Shown here piece after piece: positions 23,525-34,965 of a stretch of 64,000 nt of DNA. The notes below the pieces were generated by a model that did not search any database, was not told the DNA's origin, and saw only the letters and a list, made by a program, of their open reading frames with translations. The DNA comes from Macrocystis pyrifera (lineage: Eukaryota; Sar; Phaeophyceae; Laminariales; Laminariaceae). The first letter of the stretch is position 1. Each line of letters begins with the position of its first letter. The stretch covers positions 10,200,055 to 10,264,054 of the forward strand of contig JASSKH010000027.1 of assembly GCA_031763025.1 (NCBI GenBank). Reading direction: 5' to 3'. The translations under genes and the position numbers were made by a program.

Positions 23525-23749
23525 GGGGGGGGGGGGGGGTACGCATTTGTTGCTTGGCTTAGTCATTTGGCCATTGGCCACGCACCCCTTTCGAGACGGA
23601 GCACCGTTCCTAGCACCGTTCCTACTCCTAATAGAGACACCTCCAACAATTGGGCGCTCATTACGTTGTTTCCATATATTACATAGAAACGTTTTGCTAA
23701 TTTTATCCCCTTCCTGTCTGGCCGCCTGTGGCCACCTATCTATCTCCTA

Positions 23750-26400
23750 GGATAGCGATCGTTTTCTCGCTGCTATTCAGTGTATCAAACTCCTCCATGT
23801 CACATTCGTCTATTTTCCTCATCTCTTCTTCTAACACATCCCGTTCCCCCTTGTATATTTCACATTCTCCTACTATGTGAATCCTACTCTATCGCTTGGC
23901 CATACGGACACATCTGTGCATCTACTTCCTCTTCCTCCCGGCTACTGGTGTACCTCTTTCTTCTTTCTGGCAGGTCCAGGTCCCCTACACGAAAGCGAGG
24001 TTTCAGTGTTTTCGCGAAGTCCATTGGGCCGTGCAAATACATTTTCATTCCTATTCCTTCCTTCAATCCCCCGTATATCTCTAAGTGTTTTTCCGATTTC
24101 ACTTTGTTTCTTAGCGCTAGCCTTTCCCTTCTTTCTATCATTTCTTCTTCTGCCTTGTACCTCCCAAACTTCTCGGCGGATATCATCTCTTCTTGGTTTC
24201 CCCCTATATCCTTCCATACTTTCTCAACTACGCCATCCCACTTTATTCCAGCTCGCCCTTTTGTTATTTTCTCCCTTACAGCTCTATCAACTACGGCTGG
24301 CAACCTCGTTTTTGGCATGTTCTTTACTTTATATTGTCTTGAGTGGGTGCATTCCCAGTTCTGCTCTTAATACTGTATTGCTAGTCGTATTTGAGCATGT
24401 TAGGATTTGTTTAGCTGCTGTCATTTGTTCTACTGTTTCCAACTGTTTTACGAGTTTCGCGTTCCCTTCCCATACTTCTCCTGCATATTCTAGCTTTGGT
24501 ACTATCACATTCATCAGGATACATCTCTTAATCCTAGTGTCAAGGTGCGAGTCTGTTAGGATCGCATCCATCTTGCCTACTTGTGATTTGCCCTTTCCTA
24601 TTACTTTTGCTATATGTGTATCCCAAGAGCAATCTTTTGAGATCTCTACGCCAAGGTATGTATACTGGTCTACGATCGGCAATTCATCTTCTCCCCACGT
24701 CCAACTGAAATTTACCGGGTTTACCTCATCTTCGTTACAAACAAGTACTGCGCATTTCTTGACCTTCGCCGTCACCCTCCATTTCCTGGTGTATTCCGGC
24801 GCCTTCTCTCTTTGTTTCTGCAATCCTTCGGGTGTTTCTGATATCCCCACCAAGTCATCCGCAAACATCAATCCCGACACCGTATCTTCTCCTACCGTGA
24901 CTCCCTGCCTTCCTGCATCGACTGCTATTATCAGGTCGTTAATATATATATATATCTTGAATAGGTTAGGTGACAACGTACATCCCTGTGTAACTCCTTG
25001 TAAAATATCAACATACTTCGATATTTCCCCGTCCAGCATCACAGCACTTCTCGCACATTCCGTCATCTTTTTCATCATTCTCCACATCTTTCCTATGATT
25101 CCTATTTCCCACAGTTTTTTCCACAATCCATTTTTCCATACTGTGTCGAAGGCTTTCTGCACATCTAGAAAGAAACAGTACGTTGTTAGTCCCGCGTCTT
25201 TCTTACCTTGAATAATGTTACCTAAGGTGTACACATGGTCTACGTAGCTACGGTTTGGCCTAAACCCTGCTTGCCCTTCGCTTATTTTGTCTTCCTTCTC
25301 CATCATCGTTCCCATTCTATCGTTCAAAATCTTACAAAATGTTTTGCCTACTGTGCTTAGTAGCGTTATCCCTCTATAGTTCCCCGGGTCAGCCTTATCT
25401 CCTTTCTTGAATAAGTTTACTATTACGGGGGTCCATAGTTAACAGGACCAAATATTTTTAGTACAAATACCTAAATATATAGGTTTTTATGTATGCCATA
25501 GGTCCTGTTAACTATAGACCCCCGAAATACTACTTCTCTCCATCTCCTACGTGCGTACTCGTTTTTCCATATCCAGTTATACAACATAACCTTCATGGTA
25601 AGCATTCCTTCTCCCGCGCACTTCATAAATTCATTCACTATCTAGTCTGCCCCTGCTGCCTTTTATTCTTAAGTTTAGCTACACAGTTCTTTACTTCTTC
25701 CCTTGCGAACTCTCTGTAACCCTCCCGAACCACTGTCTTTCCTTTCTGATGTATCTACGTTCGCCTCTGCCCACGCGTTGATTTCCTTCTCGAATTCTGC
25801 GTCGAACGTTTCGTTGGCAGTGGGTGTTCCTAGCTTACGGTAATGCTCTACTAGTAAATCCCTTTTCCCCTTCGAACTGCTATTAATAACCATTTTACCG
25901 TTCTGTGCTCTTAGAGTAGCTATTCCCGTGTCTGCCTCTCCTGCTTGTTTGCCAAGTATCCCTTTTATCCCTACCTACATCTGCTTCATCCCGCCCTCAA
26001 AGTCTTCATTCGTTTTATTTACTACGTCTTTCCATACCCCTTTCTTCTTCTCCACCATCCTTTTTAGTTTATTTCTAGCTATAGCATATTCCTCCCACCC
26101 TGTCGTAGTTTTACTCGATGTATACCTTGCGTGTGCCTCTCTCCTTGCTCTTATAGCCTCTTTCACTTCCTCATCCCACCATTTTGCTGCTCTGTTGCAT
26201 ACTATCAACTTCTTCCCTACTACTTTACTTGCTGCGGTCTTGACCAACTGCTCCCATCCTTTTATTATCCTAGCTCTTGTATCATCCCTCTCTGTATCGT
26301 TCCTTGTTGTACCTATGATTTCCAAACAGCTCGGAAAATTGCTCTGCATTTTTGGCCATCTCTTCTTGGAACTCTTCCCGTTTCTCTTTTGCTTCTAGTT
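23750..26400 (-). pseudogene. LINE ORF2 reverse transcriptase, decayed
   Basis: The longest intact frame (24329-25327) carries the RT motifs: GFRPNRSYVDHVYTL, the catalytic Asp in CFFLDVQKAFDTVW, QGVTQGCTLSPN, and the FADD box in SGLMFADDLVGIS. After the RT come YLGVEISKDCSWDTHI and thumb sequence. Reading continuity is broken near 24325 (after GMHPLKT), near 23883 (after CPYGQAIE) and near 25700. A 105-bp MITE also splits the frame just upstream of NLFKKGDKADPGNYRGITLL. The enzyme would have nicked the target and primed cDNA synthesis from it; this copy cannot make it. I recognise the family but cannot name the clade without a tree. Confidence 0.88.
25423..25527 (+). mobile_element. TA-MITE, copy 6, inserted in the LINE
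   Basis: TTACGGGGGTCCATAG ... CTATAGACCCCCGAAA, 105 bp, with TA at 25421-25422 and 25528-25529. Removing it together with one TA rejoins the LINE sequence around NLFKKGDK, so the MITE landed after the LINE. Confidence 0.93.
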
Positions 26401-26490
26401 TTATCTATTCTCCATCGGTGCAATTTCCTACCTCGTTTATGTTTGATAACAATATTTTTAGGACTTGGCCGTAGTGGCCGTAGCTTGAAA

Positions 26491-27048
26491 AAAAAAAAAA
26501 TCAAAAATGCACTCGACCCTCAAGCCCTACAGCCCGAGCCGTAACCACAACCCCGACCGCCCGGGAAAAATCTCGGAACGAAGCCGTGGCGAGGAGTTTG
26601 TTTGTACCGCTAACCATTTGACGAACCTGCACCAAGTCGTACGCACTACTGGGCAGATGGGTGGGGCGGGTGAGGGTTGACGATCGTGCGGTCCGCGCGT
26701 AACGGGGACGCGGCAGCAGGTGTACGTAATAGCATGACACAACAACTATTAAATAGACTGCTTTTTCGTGCGGTGTTTTTTTTCTCTCGTGTCCTCGTCT
26801 CGAACGTGTACGTACGGAAGCTGTACTTTGAGCAGACAGAACACACCCTGAGTGGTCACATAGAGCTACAGCCCAGACTGCCAAGGAGACGCAACCGAGT
26901 AACGCGAATAGCACGACTGCTTTAATGGTTTCGTCGTTTTACCTCGAGGCGCAGCGGACGAAGCCGGGGGGAAGAGGGGGACGTTTGGTTTGGGGGACAG
27001 GTTTAAAGCGCGGAGAGAGGCAGAGGCCGTCTGAAGCTACCGATTACG
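26491..27048. other. Region downstream of the Ser/Arg-rich gene
   Basis: Between the truncated 5' end of the LINE and the stop codon of the Ser/Arg-rich gene. It should hold that gene's 3' untranslated region. I saw no clear polyadenylation signal or further exon. Confidence 0.5.
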
Positions 27049-27406
27049 CTACCGCCTCACCCGATCACTGCTGACGCTGCCCCCCACGCTGCTAGCGCTG
27101 CTCCAACTCCGCCGCCGCTCGCCGCCGTCGCCATCGCTCATGCTACCGCTTCGGCTCCGGTTACGGGCGCCACCGTCACTAACGCTGGGACTCCGAGACG
27201 CCCTAGCCATCGCCCCCCTCCACCCCAACGCCTTTTCCCTCTCGTTCAACTCCTCGGCGTCAGAATCTTCGTGATGTTTGCCGCTTCTCGAGCGTTTCTG
27301 GCGGCGTGGTCGTCCACGTCGACCGGGGCTCCGGCTGCGGCTGGCCGAGCGGTCCATGGATCGAGAGCGCCCGCGCTTGCGCTCTCTCCCGAGGGAGTCG
27401 ACGCTC
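27049..27406 (-). CDS. Ser/Arg-rich gene, exon 4 (terminal)
   Basis: CGAGGCAG|G AGC GTC ... stop at 27051-27049. It completes the split Gly codon from exon 3 and encodes 118 more residues: the RS-dipeptide region, an acidic/helical patch (EDSDAEELNEREKALGWRG), a second Ser/Arg region and the end SSDRVRR. Confidence 0.78.
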
Positions 27407-30400
27407 CTGCCTCGGCGAGCGCGTGGGTGGTGGTGGTGGCGGGGAGGGTGAGGACGGAGGGTGGGGGTGGTGGTAATGGCGTTGGTGGTGTGGATGATGG
27501 CGTCGGTGTAAGTGGGGCGATACGGTAGTAGCGATGGTGGTTTTGGTAGGGATGTTGGTCGTATCCGTGGTGGGAGCAGGGGGACGGGGGTGTACTCAAT
27601 ATCATGCATGGGCATGGCCGTAGTCATATGACCATAGACCCTCGCACCCTCACAATGCTGGGACGGAGCACGTCGGGTTTTCACCGACCAGGCAGACATT
27701 GCTTGCACCAAGCGCGAAGCGCCGTGAGGTGTTGGGCGAGTCGCATGAAGGGTGAGCTGCATCCTACTAAGAACCGCTTCAGAGGCGGATTTTCTTGCAT
27801 ATGGATGACAGCATCAATGGATTGATTAATTTCTGGTGTGGTGCGAGCAGGGGCGGGGGGCAAAGGACAATGGTTAGTTTTTAGACTTATGAGAGCTCTG
27901 GAGAAGCGGTATGTCGGACGGTGGAAGAGTATGGTGAGGGACCGCGAAGTAGGATATTGGGGGAGGCAGCACTCTTCAAAGCGAGGAGGGGGGGGGGGGG
28001 GGGGGTCGAGCTATTCGAGGGTCGCCTCGAGACGCATAACACCTTCAAAGAGGCGATGGTGGGCTGGTGAGCTACGGCATGCAAAGACTTTTCTTCAAGC
28101 GGGCGTGGCCGCCTTCGACTGGCAATACAAAAAAACCAGCAAAACCGCCTCGTTCCGGTATATCGCCGTCCAACGTCGGCGGTCCTGAAAATAAACAGGG
28201 GAGCGCCAGGCGCACGGTATAGCACTGAACCTCTCTTTTGTCGCAGACGAAAAAATAGTACGGACATGCTTGGCACAGCAGAAAAACACTACGTAGCAGA
28301 AACACGGACACAGCAGTTTCATTAAAATCGTAGCACGCACCCCACGCTGGCGCCCCTCCCCCTTCCCCTTGCCGGGGGCTTCTCGCCCCTTTGTCGTCTG
28401 GCCGATGACCGCTTGCTGGTGCTGCTTTTCTTCCTGCTGCTCGACTTCTTCGAAGCGCCGCCGCCACTGCCGTTGCCACCACCGCGCCTATCGTCGTCTG
28501 CCCCTGGGCGGTGCCTCTTCTTCTTCTTGCGGTCGGCCCTTCGGCTGCCCTGACGATAGTGGTATGGAATGGTATGGTGTGGTATGGTAGGGTACGGTAT
28601 GATATGATGTGGTATGACATGATATGGTATGGTATGTTATGGTATGTTATGGTATGGTATGGTATGGTTTTGGTATGGTATGGTATGGTATGGTATTTTA
28701 TGGTATGGTATGGTATGGTATGATAAGGAATGATATGGTATGGTATGGTATGGTACGGTATAATATGATATGATATGGGATGGGATGGGATGGTATGACA
28801 TGGTATGTTATGACATTATGTGAGTTATGGTACGATAGCGACAAAAGACGTTGTTTCGAGGAGGTTCAGGCTAGGGACGTTGGGGGGTGATAGAATCATG
28901 CTCAATTGCTACAAAAAGAAAATGAAATGTCAAATGTCAAACGAACATATATGACACAATTTGACATGCAATGAAATGATATGATACGATCCCACGAACG
29001 ATGTCATATGATATGGTGTGCCATGATATGCTAGGATATGATGTGCGGTGTATGACAGGCACAGAAAGTGGTGTTTCGAGGACGACAAGATTGGGGGAGT
29101 TGTGGGAGGGGGGGAGTTGAAAATATATATGGTATGATAATGATATAATGCGATACCTATGTTGTATGCGAGCGATAGAAGGCGGTGTCTGGAGGTGATC
29201 ATGGTTGGGATGTTGGGGGGGGGGGGGGGTACTCATTTGTTGCTTGCCTTAGTCATTTGAGCATTGACCACGCATCCCTTTCGAGAGTTGGGGGGGGGGG
29301 GGGGGCACAGCATTTGCTTTCACGGAAAGAGTCGGATATCTGTCACAACGCAGAAAAGTAAAAACCCCAGCAATAATCAATAATCGATAATCGACTTTCG
29401 TTTTTATTTTTCACTGTACTACCTGAAACGTATACCGGGTGGATTTTCCAGCCGATTTTCTCCGAAAACAGGGGGGGAAGACACGACGAAAAAGGTTGCC
29501 TTTGTTCATCGTTGGTCTACCAATAGGAGGCAACAGAAAGGGGGGGGGGTAGGGGGGAGAGAGAGAGAGGCAGGCACCCGCCGGGCCGTGGCGTGGCTTA
29601 ATTCGGCTTGGTGTTCCTCTACCCCTCTTGGTTGGGGCCTTGCTTTCCTCGGCAACTTACGCAAAACTTTTGCGGCTTTGGCTTTGGTTGGCATAGGATT
29701 CTCAGCTCCAACGAGGACAAAATCACACCCATAGCACACACAAAATTGCGCTGCTATCGAAATTAAATAAATGACAGCATGTTGGTCCGCTTTTTTTTGC
29801 GGGAAAACGGCGAATAAACCCAAGGTGCAACGTGGAAACACAAACTCGTGACGGGGGACGGGACGCAATAGAATTTGGGTAGTTTGACGGGAACATATTC
29901 AGGGTGGGACGGGACGGGACGGTAATTTTGAGGCCATCAAATATATAACGTGAAGGGATGGGACGGGAAGGCGGGAACTATTTTTCTTGGAGAGACGGGA
30001 TGGGCACCTGACGGCGGGAAATAGAAACTTCACGGCAAGGGATGGTAAGGAGATATGTATTATCTTGACGGGAAGGGGAGGCAATATTTCGCGGCGGGAA
30101 AAGATTTCTCAACGGTAAATAAAGGATGGGAAAAGGGAACGGGATTTCGAAGGGGACGGATGGAAATAATTAATGTTTGTTGATTTTGACGGGGAAGCGA
30201 GGCAGGGAAGGTGGGAATTTTGGCTGGGAAGGGGCGGGAAAGACCTGAACGGGAGGGACAACGGGGTCCAAACTCAAAAGAAACGGCCAACAGGCGACTG
30301 ACCGTAAACTCGGCTAGGGCTTGGCAGTCACAGCAACTGACACTCTATGTAGCTTTAGTATACTCTTCTTGGTGGAGCAAAAGCCGCTTGGACCCAAAGT

Positions 30401-32172
30401 ATGCCGGCGTTCCCGGTGGCTTGGTAGGTTGTCCGCGTACCTACCAATATCAAGTTCGTGGGTTCGAGTCTCACGGAGTGCCATACTCGTAGGGATTTTG
30501 TCTTGGAAAAATAAACGAGTAGCGGAAAGCGCGAGAGTACGAGTTATTAATATTAATAGCAACAGCAGTCGATGAAAATCGACGAGCAGTGCGAACGCTG
30601 GACCCTATGAGCGAGAAAAACGTAGGCACGTACCGGGGAGGAGGAGGGACGACACCTGTGACCACGGCTTGTCCAGGAGATCGCTGAGGGTAAAACCTCC
30701 AACGAGTTAGGCTGGAAAGTAAAAGTGATGATAAAACAAAAACAAAAAAAAACAAAAAACAGAAAACATAGAGTTTCTTCATCGGACCGAGAAACTTGGA
30801 ATGTCGGGCGCGCAAGCATGCTTGCGCTTCTTGACGGGACGGGACGGGATGGCTCGGAATGACGGGGAAGAAAATTAACTACCAGGTATGGAATTACCGT
30901 CCCGTGCTTTTACGGTTTTACCGTCGTTGCCATCCCGTCAATTTACCACGTTGAACCTTTTGGAATAAACGAATAAGCGTTAACCTTTACGGCTTCCCTA
31001 GGTGGCTCAGCCCCGAGGTGTGGCACAAGCGGGGAATAAAAGGAACAATTCACGAATAAACCAAGCGGTACAGGGGAGGGGGCGGGGGGTGAACTCATTA
31101 TCGTGCATGGCCGTAGTCATACGACCATAGACCCTCGCATCCCTACAATGTCGGGACGGAGCACGTCGGGTTTTCACCGACCAGGCAGTAGACATTGCTT
31201 GCACCAAGCGCAGGGGAGGGGGGGGGGGGGAGTACTTATGTACTGATACCGGGGATGTGCCAATACGAGGGTGTAGATACGTTTTACTGATTGGTCGTTG
31301 ACGCCGCCAGCGGAATCAATTCCGACGCGGCAGCTTGGCGAGAAGGTGGACTATGAATAGTCTACAGCAGTACAGCAGTACTAGTAGTACCACTAATAAC
31401 AGCGTTCATCCGCAGCACCGAGCTACGTGGGAATACGACGAGTTTGTTGTTGGGGTTGTTGGTTGCATTGTGGTTGTGGTTGCTCCTTTGCACTGAGAAG
31501 AAGCGGTTGCATGTTGAATGTTATATGCGTTCGACTAGTAGGCACCCTTCTCCTCGAGTACTACAGCAGTAGTAAGAGTAATGCTGTCTGGAGTCTCCAG
31601 TCACCCACCAGGTATTCTGTAGCATCCTACCCCGGGTACAGCAGCAGTAGAATGCCAAGTGTAAAGGTACCGCTCTCTGCATCAACCCGAACATACCAGT
31701 ACCCACAGGTAGCACGTACTTTTCCACTTTCCTTGACACGCTGGGAAATGTCAAGCACGCGATCGACGATCAACAGAACTATGGGCGCTTTCAATGCCCC
31801 AAACATAGACCTACCAAGCGCACGCCAGCAGCTTGGAGTATGCTCGCAGCTGTGTTCAGCGCCATGGCGAAGCCAACTTTAGAACTTTAGCCAAACTATT
31901 TCAAGGCGGCGATACTCTCTGTACGTACGTAATCTGGAGATGCGACGCAAGTAGAAACAGCAGCAGTCCTACTCGTAATGACCAAGGCAACAACCACGTG
32001 TTGTACTGCTGTTTTGAGCTCGTGTTTCGATATTCTTCAAAACTGACGCCTACCCAAGTTCACCCACCTCAGCCTCCTCCTCCTCCTCCTGCATGCTCCC
32101 CTTGATTTTCATGTTCCTCCTCCACGCCGCGGCCGCTAGCTCGGCATCCGTGAAGCCCGATCGCTTCGACAT
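27049..32172 (-). CDS. Ser/Arg-rich basic protein gene, 4 exons
   Basis: Four exons joined on the minus strand: 32172-32068, 29700-29578, 28549-28341 and 27406-27049. All junctions fit GT-AG, the phases match, and the total is 795 bases (264 residues plus stop). The protein starts MSKRSGFTDAELAAAAWRRN with a short helical segment and an acidic EEEEEAE run. Next is a Lys/Arg-rich part (residues 36-76), then a Lys/Ser/Gly-rich part with DRKKKKRHRP (77-145). It ends in an Arg/Ser domain with RSRSMDRSASRSRSP and RNRSRSGSMS. Such composition is typical of nuclear RNA-processing factors with RS domains, but I see no RRM or zinc finger and cannot name the family. Introns carry a SINE-C copy, a pentanucleotide repeat, a LINE tail, a SINE-A copy and GACGGG repeats. 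Confidence 0.72.
27591..27844 (-). mobile_element. SINE-C, copy 3 (5'-truncated), with G-rich target duplication
   Basis: The element reads from GTACTCAATATCATGCATGG to the GTGGCC-proximal part, on the complementary strand. It is flanked by GGAGCAGGGGGACGGGGG (27573-27590) and CGAGCAGGGGCGGGGGG (27844-27860), which look like a target-site duplication in a G-rich sequence. Lies in the last intron of the Ser/Arg-rich gene. Confidence 0.85.
27988..28006 (+). repeat. Poly-G run
   Basis: Uninterrupted run of about 19 G in the last intron of the Ser/Arg-rich gene. Confidence 0.9.
28341..28549 (-). CDS. Ser/Arg-rich gene, exon 3
   Basis: ATCGTCAG|GGC ... GTGGG|GTGCGT, 69 codons plus two bases. It encodes GSRRADRKKKKRHRP and a Gly/Ser/Lys-rich stretch (SKKSSSRKKSSTSKRSS). 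The acceptor lies about 10 bp from the end of a CCATA pentanucleotide array. Confidence 0.7.
28556..28830 (+). repeat. ATGGT pentanucleotide microsatellite
   Basis: About 270 bp of TATGG/ATGGT repeats with variants (GATAT, TTATGG). In the sense of the Ser/Arg-rich gene it reads (CCATA)n and runs up to within 10 bp of the exon 3 acceptor. Confidence 0.92.
29230..29287 (-). mobile_element. LINE 3'-end fragment inside a poly-G site
   Basis: A ~58-bp piece, on the minus strand TCGAAAGGGATGCGTGGTCA ... CAACAAATGAGTA. It sits between GTTGGGGG runs at 29213-29229 and 29287-29305, which look like a duplicated target. Confidence 0.85.
29578..29700 (-). CDS. Ser/Arg-rich gene, exon 2
   Basis: A 41-codon exon, GCTGAG|AAT ... 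CGG|GTGCCT. It encodes NPMPTKAKAAKVLRKLPRKA and a more mixed end (EEHQAELSHATARR). The donor GTGCCT is the weakest splice site of the gene. Confidence 0.62.
29885..30265 (+). repeat. GACGGGACGG-type degenerate minisatellite (G-rich strand)
   Basis: Repeated blocks such as GGGACGGGACGGGACGGTAA and GACGGGAAGG spaced by 20-40 bp of varied sequence. The same motif recurs at 30830, 46850 and 48450. Confidence 0.75.
30404..30768 (+). mobile_element. SINE-A, copy 3 (older)
   Basis: CCGGCGTTCCCGGTGGCTTG start, B-box GTGGGTTCGAGTCTCACG, SINE-A body, then an A-rich tail (AAACAAAAAC). More diverged than the other full copies, with an AATATTAATA-containing insert in the body. Confidence 0.85.
30830..30945 (+). 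repeat. Short GACGGG/CCGTCCCG block
   Basis: GACGGGACGGGACGGGATGG on the left and ACCGTCCCGTGC on the right form an imperfect inverted arrangement of the same motif, around TACCAGGTATGG. Confidence 0.65.
31090..31210 (-). mobile_element. SINE-C, copy 4 (5'-truncated), with target duplication
   Basis: The last ~120 bp of SINE-C. It is flanked by CAGGGGAGGGGG at 31071-31082 and 31211-31222, a clear direct repeat in a G-rich site. Confidence 0.88.
32068..32172 (-). CDS. Ser/Arg-rich gene, exon 1
   Basis: A 35-codon exon from the ATG at 32172-32170 to GAG|GTGGGT. MSKRSGF... EEEEEAE. The start is chosen because it is the first ATG in a frame that joins in phase to exon 2. Confidence 0.7.
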
Positions 32173-32761
32173 CGTGGGCACAGCAGCAACAGGCAGCAAC
32201 AGCAGGAGGACACAGAGCGCTGCAAACAGCAGAAACGACTACAAACACCCCCCACAGAGACAAATAAGCACGATGAAAGCTGGCACTTGGGGCAAAGGAG
32301 ACTACTTATCTTTGAGACGTACGCAGCACAACAGCCACATCAGTAGTAGCCGTCTGGTCTGCTGTGCTGGGCGCTGTGCAGTGTGATCAATGTTCAATGT
32401 TCAAAAAGTAGAACAGCACTGGTACAGGGGAGCTTGGTCGTTTTAGCGGATGCGGCGAGATTTTCACGTCCCCGGCTTTCGATTTTTTAGCGTGTTTTTT
32501 GTCTTTGGGATTCACACCTCGGATAACGCAACACACTTATCTACGTTAAGGGGCCTAATAACAGAGGAACGTGGTAACGAACTAATAAAGTGTTAGCACT
32601 GGAGGAGCGATCACGGTAACGCGGTATCACAGTGTTTGCTGGAAACCCACGAACGAACGTGCACGCGCCCGCCCAATCGGCATGCGTCACGGGCTGCACA
32701 ACTTGTTTGTGCAATCCCCCTCCTCCGTCATCACCCGTCCCTCTTTTCTCGCTTGTAACAC

Positions 32762-32794
<33 letters not shown>

Positions 32795-34965
32795 CAAAAT
32801 GCTGCTACACACACAGGTATCAATAGCAACAGTTAACTGCTCCTGAGTATTATTATTGCGAACTCGCTCGTGCGTTGTGCGACCGTCCAACCAAAAAAAC
32901 GAAAATTCGTATACTGGGGAACGGCACTCTGTTGGTTTGTAGTGGAAAACGATAATGCCCGCGCCACCGCGCGCCTCCCGTCAGGTAAATATTAAGCTGT
33001 AATGTTACTGCTTTAACAATGTTGTATTTCTACATACAGCAGTAGTATTAATATTAGTAGGAAGTAGCAACATCCATAAGATTCATATACACCTACATAC
33101 TTACAAGGAAACCCGGGGATGTATCCCGGATGTCCCCTGAGGGTGACATACTTCGTATTACGAGTAATAGCAGCGTAGACTGAAATATCCCCACGTCGTA
33201 AATATAGACTTTCCCTGGTATTCTGACGTGGGGTGACGCAAGGTACAAATCTGACGATGTTTTGTGCAGCTGAAAAAATTAAAGGCCCACCAGCCGTTGA
33301 AAAATTGAAGATACAGTCCAAAAAACAAAAAACCAAAGCCAGCGAAAGGAAATCGGTTCATTATTATAGATCTGTTTATACATACATAGAAGTGTATGAG
33401 GGATACATACTCCTGATTTACGGAAGGATATTCGGTTTAGATAGGAACGGCATCTACGGTATTTTGTCGGAAGGCAAGCAGAACAATAAAAAAAAATTAT
33501 ACTTCGGGTTACATAAAGAGCATGCCATACGTGGCTGCAGCTCAGAGCTAATAATATGTTGCGGTACCCCCCCGAGGGGCTGAAGTACTTCATAGTGTGC
33601 GGCAATGTCAGCTTTTGTACGGCAGGCAGTAAGGATCAACGTGTTGATGTGTACGGCATTGTCAACTTGTTGTGTACTACAGTACTCGCGTACGGCAATG
33701 CTCAATCAATGGTGACTTCAGTTCGGCATTGCCAATTTATCACGGCGTGCAACACTGCTGCTGTAAAATTAAACCTTCTACTCAGCATTTAGCGCTGCAT
33801 CTGCTTCCCCTGTCTGTTGGAAACCCACGCCTGCAGTGAGTGCCCCCGGGATGGGTGATGCACGAGCCAAATAACGTGACACCAATCCCAAAACAGGCGG
33901 ATAAAAAAGGATACGGATTCTTGCTGCTGGGAACACAGCCACTGTCTCTTGCTTGTCTATGTCACAACTCAAATGAAAGCTGCCTTGCTCAATATATATC
34001 CAAATGTATCTCTCAAGTATAAGCGTGCTACCTGTGGGTGGGCGTGCTTCAGCGATGCTGGCCCTTTGCACGATTTACTCCTCGTTTACGTTACTATTCA
34101 CACGAATAATATTATTATTAATAATAGTAGTATAGAGTGCCACGCGACAATGATATACAATTCAAATATCAACTACCAGGCAGCTTGTCCCCGACACGTG
34201 GGTGCTGTTGCAAAGAGGCCAACAACCTTTACCCAACCACATACATGATCACCCGTGATGCCTGACGAAAAAAAACAAAACTACTGCTGTCCAGCAATCG
34301 CTGCTGGCAGCCACGTCTGGGGGTCTCGCCACGAAAACGACTGAACCTCCACTCTGTGAAAGCCAAAAGATGGTTCCTTCACACCAAATTCGGTTCAAAA
34401 AAAAAAAAAAAAAAAAGGGTCGGGTATACCTGGTACGATACTTGTATCATATGTGCCTCCACTCTATAACTTGTGTCTTTATTATTCAGATTGGAGTGGC
34501 CGAAAACGCGGCGCATGCCATGTTCTCATCGTTCTTGAACGGAAACTACTTTTCCGCAGCGGGAGGCTCACTATATAGCGAGCAAACTCACCAAAATATG
34601 CAGACGAACCCCTTCATCACTGCAAAAAATGTCGAACTCTAATTCCAAGCATTATGTCCCCGAAACGTTACCGCAGTGGCAAGAAGCTTACAAGATGCCG
34701 ACGACGTCAGTCGTCAACTTGCACCGCACAAAAGCTTCAAGACCTTAAAGCCAAAAAATCGAACATCCTAAGAAAACAACACCAACACCACCTCCAGCAA
34801 CAGTGACAATTGTATGGCCACAACACCAAAATCAACCCATCCGCGGAAGAGCCCAAACGCGTAAAACAGGCAAAAGCCAAAGGAAAAAACCACACAGAAA
34901 GAGCAGCGTCTAGGTCCGGTAGAGCGGCGGCGGCGGCGGCGGCGGCGGCAGCAGCAACGACGGCG
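32173..34965. other. Intergenic region between the two minus-strand genes
   Basis: Upstream of the Ser/Arg-rich gene and downstream of the aminopeptidase gene, so it should hold the promoter of the former and the 3' UTR of the latter. It contains a (CAG)n run at 32763-32792, an A-run at 34389-34407, and an AT-rich stretch at 33000-33800 with many GTACGGCAATG-like words. No supported gene. Confidence 0.5.
34926..34953 (+). repeat. (GGC)n run
   Basis: About nine GGC units just downstream of the aminopeptidase stop codon, presumably in its 3' UTR. Confidence 0.9.

Larger units (their letters stand above)
23540..26490 (-). mobile_element. 5'-truncated LINE ending in GTAC + poly-C
   Basis: Read on the minus strand this holds, in order: the linker between endonuclease and RT (AKWWDEEVKEAIRARREAHA), LLVEHYRKLGTP, the RT domain, a C-terminal region with CPYGQAIE and GECEIYKGERDV (possible zinc-knuckle remnant), and the end KGCVANGQMTKPSNK. 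It then reads GCGTACCCCC into a 15-base poly-C (poly-G at 23525-23539 on the plus strand). The endonuclease is absent, so the copy is 5'-truncated near 26490. A TA-MITE interrupts it at 25423. Its last ~50 bp are shared with the SINE-C family. Confidence 0.9.

Noticed and set aside
23877..25211. 444-codon plus-strand frame over the LINE
   Set aside because: It is the antisense shadow of the reverse-transcriptase reading frame. The minus strand carries the RT motifs.
28369..28590. Cys/Ser-rich plus-strand frame
   Set aside because: It is the antisense of exon 3 of the Ser/Arg-rich gene, which joins in phase on the minus strand.
28556..28830. Telomere-like or centromere-like repeat
   Set aside because: TATGG pentamers do not match any telomere motif I know, and the array is short and intronic.
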